A stretch of DNA of 64,000 nucleotides from Paraburkholderia sp. CNPSo 3272 (GTDB taxonomy: Bacteria; Pseudomonadota; Gammaproteobacteria; Burkholderiales; Burkholderiaceae), in assembly GCF_024206495.1 (NCBI RefSeq), contig NZ_JAMBPQ010000002.1, positions 372,001-436,000 on the forward strand, given 5' to 3'. Positions 11,686 to 20,117 of this stretch are shown here, in pieces (positions within the stretch are counted from its first letter, which is position 1; each line of letters opens with the position of its first letter). A program made the translations under genes and the position numbers. Under the pieces are notes generated by a model that ran no database searches, had not been told where the DNA came from, and saw only the letters and a list, made by a program, of their open reading frames with translations.

Positions 11686-12696
11686 TTACTTGCGGTCCGC
11701 GACGATCTGATCGAACGTGCCGCCATCGGCGAAATGCGTCGCCTGCGCGTTCTGCCAGCTGCCGAACACCTGCTCAACGGTGAAGGTCTTGATCGGCTTG
11801 AACTCGCTCGCATGCTTCGCGAGCACCGCGGCATCGCGCGGACGCAGATGATGCTGCGCGATGATCTCCTGCGCGGAGGGCGAATACAGGTAGTCGAGAT
11901 ACGCCTGCGCGCTCTTGCGCGTGCCGTGCTTGTCCACGACCTTGTCGACGATCGTCACCGGCGGCTCCGCCAGCAGACTCACCGAGGGATAGACGGCTTC
12001 GAAGTCCTTCGCACCCTCGCCAGTATCGATGAGCGCGACTTCGTTTTCGAAGGTCACGAGCACATCGCCGATGCCGCGCTGCGTGAAGGTCGTCGTCGCG
12101 CCCCGGCCGCCCGCGTCCAGCACCGGCACGTTCTTCAGCAGTGCGCGCTCGAAGTCGAGCGCCTGGGCGTCGCTCGCGCCCTGCTGCTTGCGGTAGCCCC
12201 ACGCGGCCAGATACGCGTAGCGTCCATTGCCCGACGTCTTCGGGTTGGCGATCACGACCTGCACGTCGGGTCTGGCGAGATCGTTCCAGTCCTTGATGTG
12301 TTTGGGGTTGCCCTTGCGCACGAGGAACACCATCGTCGTCGTGTAGGGCGCGCTCGAGTCGGGCAGGCGCGTGCGCCAGTTGGCGGGCACGAGATGGCCC
12401 TGCTGCGCGAGCAGGTCGATGTCGTTGGGCTGGTTCATCGTCACGACATCGGCTTGCAGGCCTTGCAGCACCGACAGCGCCTGCGCGCTCGAGGCGCCGT
12501 GCGACTGCTTGATCGACAGGGTCTCGCCAGTCTTCTTCTGATAGTCGGCGATGAAGCTCGCGTTGATGTCCTTGTACAGCTCGCGCGTCACGTCGTACGA
12601 GACGTTCAGCAGCGACGTTTGCGCATGCGCCGCCGCTGCACTCAATGTGATGATGCCCACGCCGAGCCAGCGCGCCGTGCGTCCCAAACCTGCCAT
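11686..12696 (-). CDS. Sulfate/thiosulfate ABC transporter substrate-binding protein
   Basis: This 336-residue periplasmic binding protein has a signal peptide ending near AHA/QTS. It then has the hallmark LLNVSYDVTRELYKDIN and, later, KQSHGASSAQA, KTSGNGRYAYLAAWGY and LVTFENEVALI, which are the sulfate-contacting blocks of Sbp/CysP. It would present sulfate to a CysTWA permease. No cysT, cysW or cysA is adjacent: the gene is alone, ending against the terminator of the previous gene and starting 133 bp from the fabI stop. It may therefore feed a permease encoded elsewhere. ATG 12696 gives a normal signal peptide; an upstream in-frame ATG adds 15 residues. Confidence 0.93.
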   Translation of the reverse strand: MAGLGRTARWLGVGIITLSAAAAHAQTSLLNVSYDVTRELYKDINASFIADYQKKTGETLSIKQSHGASSAQALSVLQGLQADVVTMNQPNDIDLLAQQGHLVPANWRTRLPDSSAPYTTTMVFLVRKGNPKHIKDWNDLARPDVQVVIANPKTSGNGRYAYLAAWGYRKQQGASDAQALDFERALLKNVPVLDAGGRGATTTFTQRGIGDVLVTFENEVALIDTGEGAKDFEAVYPSVSLLAEPPVTIVDKVVDKHGTRKSAQAYLDYLYSPSAQEIIAQHHLRPRDAAVLAKHASEFKPIKTFTVEQVFGSWQNAQATHFADGGTFDQIVADRK

Positions 12697-12829
12697 GGTG
12701 ATCCCCGTCTGTCGTTGAAAGGCGTTTCGGCCTGCCTGCATGATTTTCGTAAGCAGACCGAACGCCCGATTCTAGCGAGCCGGGGCGCACGGCTTATACC
12801 GATGCGAGCTTTGCTTTGCGGCTTTCGTG

Positions 12830-13609
12830 CTAAGCCATGATGTGCGCACCGCCGTCGATATACACGGTGTTGCCGCTCATGCGGCGGGCGTAGCGCGTGG
12901 CGAGATACGCGGTGGCGTAACCCACGTCCATGATGTCGACGAGTTCGCCGAGCGGCGCGCGCTCCACGGCCTCGGCGAGCATGCGGTCGAAGTCGGGCAG
13001 CCCCGAGGCCGCGCGCGTCTTGAGCGGCCCGGGCGAGATCGCGTGCACGCGGATGCCGACCGGCCCGAGTTCGTACGCGAGATATCGGCAGGAGGCTTCG
13101 AGCGCCGCTTTCACCGGGCCCATCAGGTTGTAGTTGGGCACGACGCGGTTTGCGCCGTCGTAGCTCATCGCGAAGAGCGTGCCGCCGTGCGGCATGAGCG
13201 GCACGGCGCGCTTCGCCATGCGGATGAACGAGTGGCAAGACACGTCCATCGCATACGCGAAGCCCTGCGCCGACGAATCGAGCAGGCCGCCCTGCAGATC
13301 CTCCTTCGGCGCATAAGCGATGGAGTGCAGCACGATGTCGAGCGATCCCCACGTTTCGCGCACGGCGTCGAACACGGCGTCGAGCTGGCCGTCTTCCTCG
13401 ACGTTCAACGGCAGCAGCAACTGCGCGCCCAGCTCGTTAGCGAGCGGCTCGACGTAGGGTTTGGCCTTGTCGTTGAGATAGGTGATGGCGAGCTGTGCAC
13501 CGAGATCGGCGAACGCGCGGGCGCAGCCGTAAGCGATCGAATCGGCGTTCGCCACGCCGGTGACGAGCGCGCGCATGCCGGCAAGCGGCCGTTCGGGAGG
13601 AGTATGCAT
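12830..13609 (-). CDS. fabI: Enoyl-ACP reductase FabI (probable second copy)
   Basis: This 259-residue NADH-dependent enoyl-acyl carrier protein reductase performs the last step of fatty acid elongation. The FabI pattern is clear: GVANADSIAYG at the cofactor site, LHSIAYAPKEDL, and the catalytic Tyr160 and Lys167 in NYNLMGPVKAALEAS (equivalent to Tyr156/Lys163 of E. coli), ending VYIDGGAHIMA. The setting beside DUF3141, pta and ackA, rather than among fab genes, suggests a paralogue dedicated to that cluster; this is inference because the rest of the genome is not visible. It follows the DUF3141 gene on the same strand after 137 bp that contain a strong hairpin. Confidence 0.93.
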   Translation of the reverse strand: MHTPPERPLAGMRALVTGVANADSIAYGCARAFADLGAQLAITYLNDKAKPYVEPLANELGAQLLLPLNVEEDGQLDAVFDAVRETWGSLDIVLHSIAYAPKEDLQGGLLDSSAQGFAYAMDVSCHSFIRMAKRAVPLMPHGGTLFAMSYDGANRVVPNYNLMGPVKAALEASCRYLAYELGPVGIRVHAISPGPLKTRAASGLPDFDRMLAEAVERAPLGELVDIMDVGYATAYLATRYARRMSGNTVYIDGGAHIMA

Positions 13610-13691
13610 GGCTGACCTCGCAGTGGAAGACGGCCGGTGACGGCCGCGGATGCAGTTGCCGATCTGGCTGCCGGTGTGCCGACCTCAACGC

Positions 13692-13721
13692 GACGCGCCG
13701 CATCGGTGGATGCGGCGCGTC
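13692..13721. repeat. Intercistronic hairpin between DUF3141 gene and fabI
   Basis: Two perfect 12-base arms (GACGCGCCGCAT and complement) flank a 6-base loop. There is no T-run on the coding strand, so it looks like an mRNA-stabilising or processing hairpin rather than a terminator. Confidence 0.6.
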
Positions 13722-13746
13722 CGGGGTGACACGGCAACGGGCCTCG

Positions 13747-16500
13747 TTACTCGCCTGCGCTGCGCGTCGCGCGGCGGCGCGTGGCCGTCGTGCCCGCGGC
13801 CCGCGTGGCGGTGGGCGTCGATGCCGCGCGCGAGCGGCGCGCTACCGTCTTGGCGGCAGCCGGCGCCTTCTTCGCTTCGGCCGGTTCCGTGGTCTTCACC
13901 TTCACACCGGCGCGCGCCGCACGCATGGGTTTCGCGGACGCGGCGTGCTCGCCCGCAACAGCGGCCTTCGCGCGGGAGGACTTCGCGGGAGCCGCCGGGG
14001 CTTCGACTTCAGCTTGCGCAGCTTGTGCGGCGGAGGATGCCTGGACGCCCTGTTCGGCGCTGCCGTCACCAGCCGTACCGCCGCCGGCGCCCGAAACACC
14101 GCCGCCCTCCGACGACGACCCGCCGCCGTCGAGCGGCGGCAGCCCCGTCTTCTCGCTGCCCGGCTCGACGCCCAGCGCGCGCTGCACGTGGCGATAGCGC
14201 TCGCGCCGCTCGCCTTCGAGCGGCCCGGACACGGTAGCGATGCGGTACACGGCTGCGAGCAGCGCGCGGCGCGTCTTCATCTCGGGCACGATCTCGGGCA
14301 AGGCGTCGATCGCGGCCTGCGGATCGAGTTGCACGATCGCGCCCTGGCGCCTCGCCGATTCCTTCAGCTCGGCGATGCTCGGCTGGCGATCGCCGAGATA
14401 CTCGCGCGCGAGTTCGCGCATGCGCTGGAACGGCCGGTACTGCACGGTATGCATTTCATCGACGATGTACGCGGCGATGCGCATGAACGCGTCGACGAGC
14501 GAGCCCTTCGTGAGATGCGCGCGCGCCGCGCGCAGGCGGTACTGCGCGAGTTCCTTGCGTAGCGCCATGAGCGGCGGCGCGATGGGCTCGAGCGGCTCGT
14601 TCGGCGTCACGCCCACCCAGGCCTGCACCCACGGCGCGGTGTAGACGTTGTAGAACGTGCTTTCGATCCAGGCGTCGCGGGCGTCGCGGTAGGCGTCCCA
14701 CGAAGCTTCGATGGTCGCCGACGCCTGCTTTTCGAGCAGCGTGAACGGATTGTCGGGCGCGGTGGGCTTGCGGCTGCCACGCACCGCTTCGGCCATCGCG
14801 GGCAACACCCCGAGCGCCGGGTTCGCGTCGCTCAGCACGCTGCGCTCGACGCGCGAAGGATGCGACTCGCGCAGCGCATGCGCGCTGAACGCGTTGCTCG
14901 ACGCACGCACGAACGGCGAAACGAACAGGTCGTAGAGACGCTGGTTGTTCTCCGCGAAGCGGCGCACCACCTCGAAAGGCTGCTCGTCCTCGCGGCCGTC
15001 GTCGAGCGCGAGAATGTCTTCGATGGTGCGGCGCTCGAAGCGGATCTCGTAGCGCCCTTCGAGCGCTTCGAGGCGCCCGGCTTCCGGCGTCGAGTCGGTG
15101 ATTTTCGCTTCGTAGAGGCCCGGCGGCAGCACGTCGATCAGATCGAGCGCTGAGAATAGTTCGGTGTGCTCCTTATTGGCCACGCTCGCCGAAACGAAGA
15201 TGCCGAGGTGTCCCACCTTGTCGTGCAGGCAGTACACGATCACCTGCTCGTTGGCGACGATCTCGTCGACGCTCGCGTAGAGGTCGGGAATCCAGTTGAG
15301 CGCCTGCTGCGGCGGCGTGATGTTGTCGCCCCACGAAGCGAGCACGATGATCGGCGTGCGGATGTTGCGCAGGTCCACTGGGGAGCGCGCATTCTTCGCG
15401 AACACTTCGTTGCGCGTGAGGTGGTTGCCCACGAACAGGTTCTGCACGATCCAGTCGATCTCGGCGCGGTTCAGCTGGAAATGGCCGCCCCACCAGCGCT
15501 CGAATTCGAGGAAGCGCTCGCGCTCGGAATCGACTCTCGAATAGAGGTTGTAGAGCTTGCCCCAGTACGTGTTGGCCGGATTGAGGTACTCGAAGTTCTG
15601 CACGAGATACGCGCCGTCGAAGCGGCCGTCGCCGAGGTCCGCTGCAAGCGAGGACATCCACGAGCCGCCCAGCATGCCGCCCGAATAGCGCATGGGATTC
15701 TTGCCGCGCACGCCGGCCCAGTACGACAGCGGCGAGCCCGCGAGCATGAGCGGGCCCACCAGTGTGGGCGCGGAGGCTGCGAGCAGCGCCGCGGCCCAGC
15801 CGCCCTGGCAGTTGCCGATGATGAACGGCAGGCCGTCGGCGTCGGGATGCAGCTCGCGCACGCGTTGCACGAACACGCCTTCAGCCTGCGCGACCGACTG
15901 GATCGTCTGCGTTTCGCAGGGCACCGGGAAGAAGGTCACGAAATAGCACGGGTGGCCCTTGCGCAACGCGATGCCGACTTCGCTGTCCATCTTGAACCCG
16001 GCAATGCCGGGACCGTGGCCTGCACGCGGATCGATCACGACGAAGGGGCGCATGCGCGGATCGGTCGGCACGCCCTCTTCGGGCTTGATGCGCAGGAGTG
16101 CGTAATTGCAGGGATCGTCGAGTTCGCGGCCGTCGACGATCACTTCGTAGTCGAACGCGAGCACCGGCGGCATGCCCGCCTGTTCGTGCACGTAAGTCTG
16201 GTTGCCGCGCTCGCGCAGCACGTCGAGGAACAGCACGCTGCGCTGGCAGGCGTCGTAGAGGTAGTCGTAGAGCGGCTGCGCGGCCGTCGGCGCGGCCTGC
16301 GCCGATTCGATTGCCCGGTTCACTGCCGAGGACACGGCCGAAGCCGCCTCGATCAACGGCGTCTCGGGCGATGACTCCTCGTCGGATGCGCCCGCGAGGG
16401 GCCAGAAAGGCGCAAAGGGCCAGAAAGACGTGCCCGATGCGAGCCTGGGCAGAAACGAAAACGGCGACGAAACGAGCGGCGAGGAGGCGGGAACTGCCAC
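13747..16500 (-). CDS. DUF3141 protein, PHA-synthase-like alpha/beta hydrolase with basic tail
   Basis: This protein of about 917 residues has an alpha/beta-hydrolase core resembling PhaC: the lipase-box-like GNCQGGW has a cysteine nucleophile at about residue 231, preceded by VVIDPRAGHGPGIAGF and followed by GSWMSSLAADLGDGRFDGAYLVQNFE. A large DUF3141-type middle region follows. The last 120 residues are low complexity, rich in Ala, Lys, Arg, Ser and Thr, like PHA-granule phasin or histone-H1-like tails. I chose the GTG at 16500 because AAAGGAG lies 9 bp upstream; the open frame beyond it is non-coding in character. It is divergent from pta-ackA. A role in polyhydroxyalkanoate or acyl transfer is inferred from the fold and neighbours. 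Confidence 0.85.
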   Translation of the reverse strand: MAVPASSPLVSSPFSFLPRLASGTSFWPFAPFWPLAGASDEESSPETPLIEAASAVSSAVNRAIESAQAAPTAAQPLYDYLYDACQRSVLFLDVLRERGNQTYVHEQAGMPPVLAFDYEVIVDGRELDDPCNYALLRIKPEEGVPTDPRMRPFVVIDPRAGHGPGIAGFKMDSEVGIALRKGHPCYFVTFFPVPCETQTIQSVAQAEGVFVQRVRELHPDADGLPFIIGNCQGGWAAALLAASAPTLVGPLMLAGSPLSYWAGVRGKNPMRYSGGMLGGSWMSSLAADLGDGRFDGAYLVQNFEYLNPANTYWGKLYNLYSRVDSERERFLEFERWWGGHFQLNRAEIDWIVQNLFVGNHLTRNEVFAKNARSPVDLRNIRTPIIVLASWGDNITPPQQALNWIPDLYASVDEIVANEQVIVYCLHDKVGHLGIFVSASVANKEHTELFSALDLIDVLPPGLYEAKITDSTPEAGRLEALEGRYEIRFERRTIEDILALDDGREDEQPFEVVRRFAENNQRLYDLFVSPFVRASSNAFSAHALRESHPSRVERSVLSDANPALGVLPAMAEAVRGSRKPTAPDNPFTLLEKQASATIEASWDAYRDARDAWIESTFYNVYTAPWVQAWVGVTPNEPLEPIAPPLMALRKELAQYRLRAARAHLTKGSLVDAFMRIAAYIVDEMHTVQYRPFQRMRELAREYLGDRQPSIAELKESARRQGAIVQLDPQAAIDALPEIVPEMKTRRALLAAVYRIATVSGPLEGERRERYRHVQRALGVEPGSEKTGLPPLDGGGSSSEGGGVSGAGGGTAGDGSAEQGVQASSAAQAAQAEVEAPAAPAKSSRAKAAVAGEHAASAKPMRAARAGVKVKTTEPAEAKKAPAAAKTVARRSRAASTPTATRAAGTTATRRRATRSAGE

Positions 16501-16997
16501 GAGACGAATCTCCTTTAAGGGAGCACCGGCCCGCCTCGCGGCGAGCAGGCGCCAGGCCGGCGCGGGCCGTGGACGCGCGCCTTCACGACGGATGGCGCGC
16601 GGGGCCTGGCCGCTGCCCCCTCTTCTGCCGCCCCGAGAATGGCGGCATGGCGGGCAACGGGGCCGGCAAAAGATATTCGCGGCCGCATGCGCGCTTCGTG
16701 CGCCTCGCGACCGCGACGTGAAAAGAGCCAGATCATGTTGCACTGCGGCATCTAAAAACTTAGGCGTCGGCCCGGCGAATGTCAAGTTCGCGGCGGGCCC
16801 CCGGGACCTCCCTCGATGATCGCAACGCCCTGTGAACGAAGGATGACAGGCGCGACCGTCGGCCCTGACCGTCGCGCGTCATGATGCCGCGCCGGGCTGG
16901 CGCGCATCCAGCCGACTGGCTCATTCGCGCTGGTCTACACTGTTACGGCTTTGCGCGCCGCAGCATGGTCCAGATGGACGCCCTAGTGGAGACCGCC
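16501..16997. other. Divergent intergenic region, DUF3141 / pta
   Basis: This 497-bp region holds the DUF3141 promoter described separately and a long leader. On the pta side a possible -10 (TACACT, near 16934) is visible without a good -35. I looked for an FNR/Anr box (TTGAT-N4-ATCAA) expected if the cluster is oxygen-regulated and did not find one. No small gene is supported. Confidence 0.5.
16757..16785 (-). promoter_or_regulatory. Sigma-70 promoter for DUF3141 gene
   Basis: On the minus strand a perfect -35 TTGACA (16785-16780) is followed by 17 bp and a -10 TAAGTT (16762-16757). Transcription would start near 16750, leaving a leader of about 250 nt before the GTG start. Confidence 0.6.
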
Positions 16998-17939
16998 ATG
17001 ACTTCATCGCCCGACAAGTATTCGGTTCTGCTCGCCCGTTGCGGCGGCCTCGCGCCCGTGCCCACCGCCGTGGCGCATCCCTGTGACGTATCCTCGCTCA
17101 CGGGGGCGCTCGACGCCGCGAACCTCGGCTTGATCGTGCCGATCCTCGTCGGCCCCGAAGCGAAGATCCGCGCGGTGGCCGAGGAAGCCGACCTGCGCCT
17201 CGACGGCATCACCCTCATCGACGCGCCGCACAGCCACGCCGCCGCCGAACTCGCCGTACGCGCCGTGCGCGAGGGCCAGGCCGAACTGCTCATGAAGGGC
17301 AGCCTGCACAGCGACGAACTGCTCCACGAAGTCGCGCTCGGCGCGAATGGGCTGCGCACCGAGCGGCGCCTCTCGCACGTGTTCGCGATGGACGTGCCCT
17401 CGTACCACAAGCCGCTTTTCATCACCGATGCGGCCGTCAACATCTTCCCCAAGCTCGCCGACAAGGCCGACATCGTGCGCAACGCGATCGACCTCGTGCA
17501 GTCGCTGGGCGTGGGCACGCCCAAGGTCGCCATTCTCGGCGCGGTGGAAACCGTGTCCGAAAAGATGCCCTCCACGATCGACGCCGCCGCGCTCTGCAAG
17601 ATGGCCGATCGCGGCCAGATCACGGGCGGCCTGCTCGACGGCCCGCTTGCCTTCGACAACGCGATCAGCGCCGAAGCCGCGCGCATCAAGGGCATTACGT
17701 CGCCCGTTGCAGGCGACCCCGACATCCTGCTCGTGCCCGACCTCGAAGCGGGCAACATGCTCGCCAAGCAGCTCACCTTCCTCGCCGGCGCGGAAGCGGC
17801 CGGCATCGTCCTCGGCGCGCGCGTGCCGATCATCCTCACGAGCCGCGCCGACAGCGTGCGCTCGCGCATCGGCAGTTGCGCGATCGCCGTACTGCTCGCG
17901 CATGCGCGGCGTGCGCGCAAAGCAACGGAGATCCTGTGA
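16998..17939 (+). CDS. pta: Phosphate acetyl/butyryltransferase
   Basis: This 313-residue enzyme belongs to the PTA_PTB family and interconverts acyl-CoA plus phosphate with acyl phosphate plus CoA. Conserved blocks include LLMKGSLHSDELLHEV, RRLSHVFAMDVPSYHKPLFITDAAVNIFP and GGLLDGPLAFDNAIS. It is the short catalytic form and lacks the N-terminal MaoC-like domain often fused to this family in proteobacteria. ATG 16998 has a GGAG 6 bp upstream; earlier in-frame ATGs lack one. It overlaps ackA by 4 bp (GTGA), so translation is coupled and acyl phosphate is handed directly to the kinase step. Confidence 0.93.
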   Translation: MTSSPDKYSVLLARCGGLAPVPTAVAHPCDVSSLTGALDAANLGLIVPILVGPEAKIRAVAEEADLRLDGITLIDAPHSHAAAELAVRAVREGQAELLMKGSLHSDELLHEVALGANGLRTERRLSHVFAMDVPSYHKPLFITDAAVNIFPKLADKADIVRNAIDLVQSLGVGTPKVAILGAVETVSEKMPSTIDAAALCKMADRGQITGGLLDGPLAFDNAISAEAARIKGITSPVAGDPDILLVPDLEAGNMLAKQLTFLAGAEAAGIVLGARVPIILTSRADSVRSRIGSCAIAVLLAHARRARKATEIL

Positions 17940-19192
17940 GCAGCGTCCAGCCCCATCCGGCCATGGAAGGCCATGTCGTGCTCGTCGTGAATGCGGGGTC
18001 GTCGAGCATCAAGTGTTCGGTGTTTCGAGTGATCGAAGACGGCCACGTGGAAGGCGGCGCGCGCGCGCTGCATGGCGCGGGCGGGCAGATCGAGGGCATC
18101 GGCGTCGCGCCGCGCGTGGTCGCGCATATGGCCGACGGGCGCCTGATCGTCGACGAGAAGTTTCCGGTTGCGCAGGTCACCGATCACGACGCCGCGTTTC
18201 GTCTACTGCGCCTCGTGCTCGCCGTGGGCCTGCGCGACACGCCGCCCGCCGCGATCGGTCACCGCGTGGTGCACGGCGGCGCGCGCTACGCCGACGCGGT
18301 GCTCATCGACGACGAAGTGATCCAGGAGCTCGACGCGCTCACGCCGCTCGCGCCGTTGCATCAGCCGCACAATCTCGCCGCGATCCGCGCGGTGCGCCAG
18401 GCCGCGCCCGAACTGCCGCAGGTGGCATGCTTCGACACCGCGTTCCACGCGGGCAACGACATCATGGCGCAGCTCTTCGCCCTGCCCTATAGCTATTACG
18501 GCGAGGGCGTGCGGCGCTACGGCTTTCACGGTCTCTCGTACGAGTACATCGCGCGGCACCTGCATCAGGTCGCGCCCGACATTGCGCGCGGGCGCGTGGT
18601 CGTCGCGCATCTGGGCAACGGTGCGAGCCTGTGCGCGATGAAGGACGGCAAGAGCGTCGAGACGACCATGGGCCTCACCGCGCTCGACGGTCTGCCCATG
18701 GGCACCCGCTGCGGCGCGCTCGATGCGGGCGCCGTGCTCTGGATGATGGCGAAGGGCATGGACTACCACGCCATCGAGAAGGTGCTGTATCAGGAGTCGG
18801 GCCTGAAGGGGCTGTCGGGCCTGAGCAGCGACATGCGCGAGCTGCTTGCGAGCGGCAGCGACCGGGCGAGGCTCGCAATCGACTTCTATACGTATCGCAT
18901 CGCGCAGGACGTGGGCAAGCTCGCCGTGGTGCTGGGCGGGCTCGACGCGCTCGTGTTCACGGCGGGCATCGGCGAGCATGCGGCGCCCGTTCGCGCGCAG
19001 GTGTGCGAGCGGCTCGCGCCGGTTTTCGGCACCGTGCTCGACGCGCAAGTCAACGAGGTGGGCAGCAGTGACGGCAACGAGCGCGTGAGCACGCGCGAAA
19101 GCCGCGTGCCCGTTTTCGCGATCCGCACCGACGAAGAAGGGATGATCGCGCTCCATACGGCACGGTTGTTACGAGCGGCGCTCAGGCACTGA
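17936..19192 (+). CDS. ackA: Acetate/propionate kinase
   Basis: This 418-residue acetokinase converts acetyl phosphate and ADP to acetate and ATP. Family signatures are the N-terminal VLVVNAGSSSIKCSVF, GHRVVHGGARY, GFHGLSYEYIA, VVAHLGNGASLCAM, the GLTALDGLPMGTRCG loop and the late ATP-site FTAGIGEHAAPVR. I prefer GTG 17936, which overlaps the pta stop and has CGGAG just upstream; ATG 17963 lacks a ribosome-binding site and would shorten the N-terminus by 9 residues. With pta it forms a substrate-level phosphorylation or acetate-overflow pair, divergent from the DUF3141-fabI genes. Confidence 0.95.
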   Translation: MSSVQPHPAMEGHVVLVVNAGSSSIKCSVFRVIEDGHVEGGARALHGAGGQIEGIGVAPRVVAHMADGRLIVDEKFPVAQVTDHDAAFRLLRLVLAVGLRDTPPAAIGHRVVHGGARYADAVLIDDEVIQELDALTPLAPLHQPHNLAAIRAVRQAAPELPQVACFDTAFHAGNDIMAQLFALPYSYYGEGVRRYGFHGLSYEYIARHLHQVAPDIARGRVVVAHLGNGASLCAMKDGKSVETTMGLTALDGLPMGTRCGALDAGAVLWMMAKGMDYHAIEKVLYQESGLKGLSGLSSDMRELLASGSDRARLAIDFYTYRIAQDVGKLAVVLGGLDALVFTAGIGEHAAPVRAQVCERLAPVFGTVLDAQVNEVGSSDGNERVSTRESRVPVFAIRTDEEGMIALHTARLLRAALRH

Positions 19193-19226
19193 GCGGGCAC
19201 GGCGCAGCGGTTCGCTACCCCTGACT

Positions 19227-19838
19227 TCAGGCGTACGCCGGACCGCCCTGGTCGAATACCGCGTCGCGCAACCGCCCCGGCGCTGCGCCATGAACGAGCG
19301 TATCGACGAAATACTTCGCGCGCGGCCACGGCCCAAAGCCTGCCGCCGTGTTGATGTGACCCGCATCGCCGAGATTCACGAACGTGCTGCCGAGTTGCTG
19401 CGCGAGCGCGCGGGCGCCTTCGAGCGGCATCCACGGATCGGTTTCGCTGCCGATGAGGATGGAGGGCACGGGCAGCTGCCGCGCCTCGAACGCGCCGGCA
19501 AAGCGGAACTTCTCGGGACTTGCGGGCGCGACGAACAGCACACCGGCAATGTCGGCGCCGTTTTCCCCCAGCACGCCGGTGTGCAGCGCATGCGCCGCCA
19601 CGAGGCAGCCGAAGCTGTGCGCGGCCAGCAGGAACGGCCCGCGCTCGCCAGCGAGCCGGCGCGCGAGCCCCGCGCCCCAGACCGCGAGATCGGGCGCGTC
19701 CCAGTCGTCCTGCTCCGCGCGCAGCGAGCGCGCGAACTGGCGTTCGAGCCAGCTCTGCCAGTGAGCGCCGTCGCTGCCGTGCAGGCCCGGCACGGTGACG
19801 AGGCGGGGCGGCCAACGCATTTGCGCGCACGAAAGCAT
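19227..19838 (-). CDS. Serine hydrolase of the RBBP9/YdeN type
   Basis: This 203-residue alpha/beta hydrolase shows VTVPGLHGSDGAHWQSWLE at the start, the nucleophile elbow AAHSFGCLVA (Ser in HSFG), a SETDPWMP block carrying the acid, and GDAGHINTAAGFGPWP carrying the catalytic His. That layout is typical of the RBBP9/YdeN family of small serine hydrolases of unknown physiological substrate. ATG 19838 follows GAGGAAAAAATC. It is convergent with ackA, with only 34 bp between the stops and no obvious terminator between them. Confidence 0.88.
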   Translation of the reverse strand: MLSCAQMRWPPRLVTVPGLHGSDGAHWQSWLERQFARSLRAEQDDWDAPDLAVWGAGLARRLAGERGPFLLAAHSFGCLVAAHALHTGVLGENGADIAGVLFVAPASPEKFRFAGAFEARQLPVPSILIGSETDPWMPLEGARALAQQLGSTFVNLGDAGHINTAAGFGPWPRAKYFVDTLVHGAAPGRLRDAVFDQGGPAYA

Positions 19839-20117
19839 GATTTTTTCCTCGCTGGAACACGGCGTGAATCGATTGTGGCCTGCGGGCCGCGCGCGCCGAA
19901 CCAATTTTTTTTGCTTAGCTTTTCGGCGCGCCCGGCGCGGGCCGGCGCACGACACGCCGCGCTCGGGCGCGCCGCGATTTGCGCGGCGGGCGCGGGCCTG
20001 AAAAAGTAGAATGGTGCCGGTGCACGCGGCTCTGCCGGCTCTGGCGGGCCGCACGCAACGCAGCAGCGCGCGTCTGTTCGAGCCGCACCGCCGTTACCAG
20101 GGACAGGTTCACCCATC

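Noticed and set aside
16501..16997. FNR/Anr box expected upstream of pta or the DUF3141 gene
   Set aside because: I searched for TTGAT-N4-ATCAA and close variants and found none, so oxygen control is not supported by sequence here.
19193..19226. Terminator between the convergent ackA and hydrolase genes
   Set aside because: The 34-bp gap contains no stem followed by Ts on either strand.
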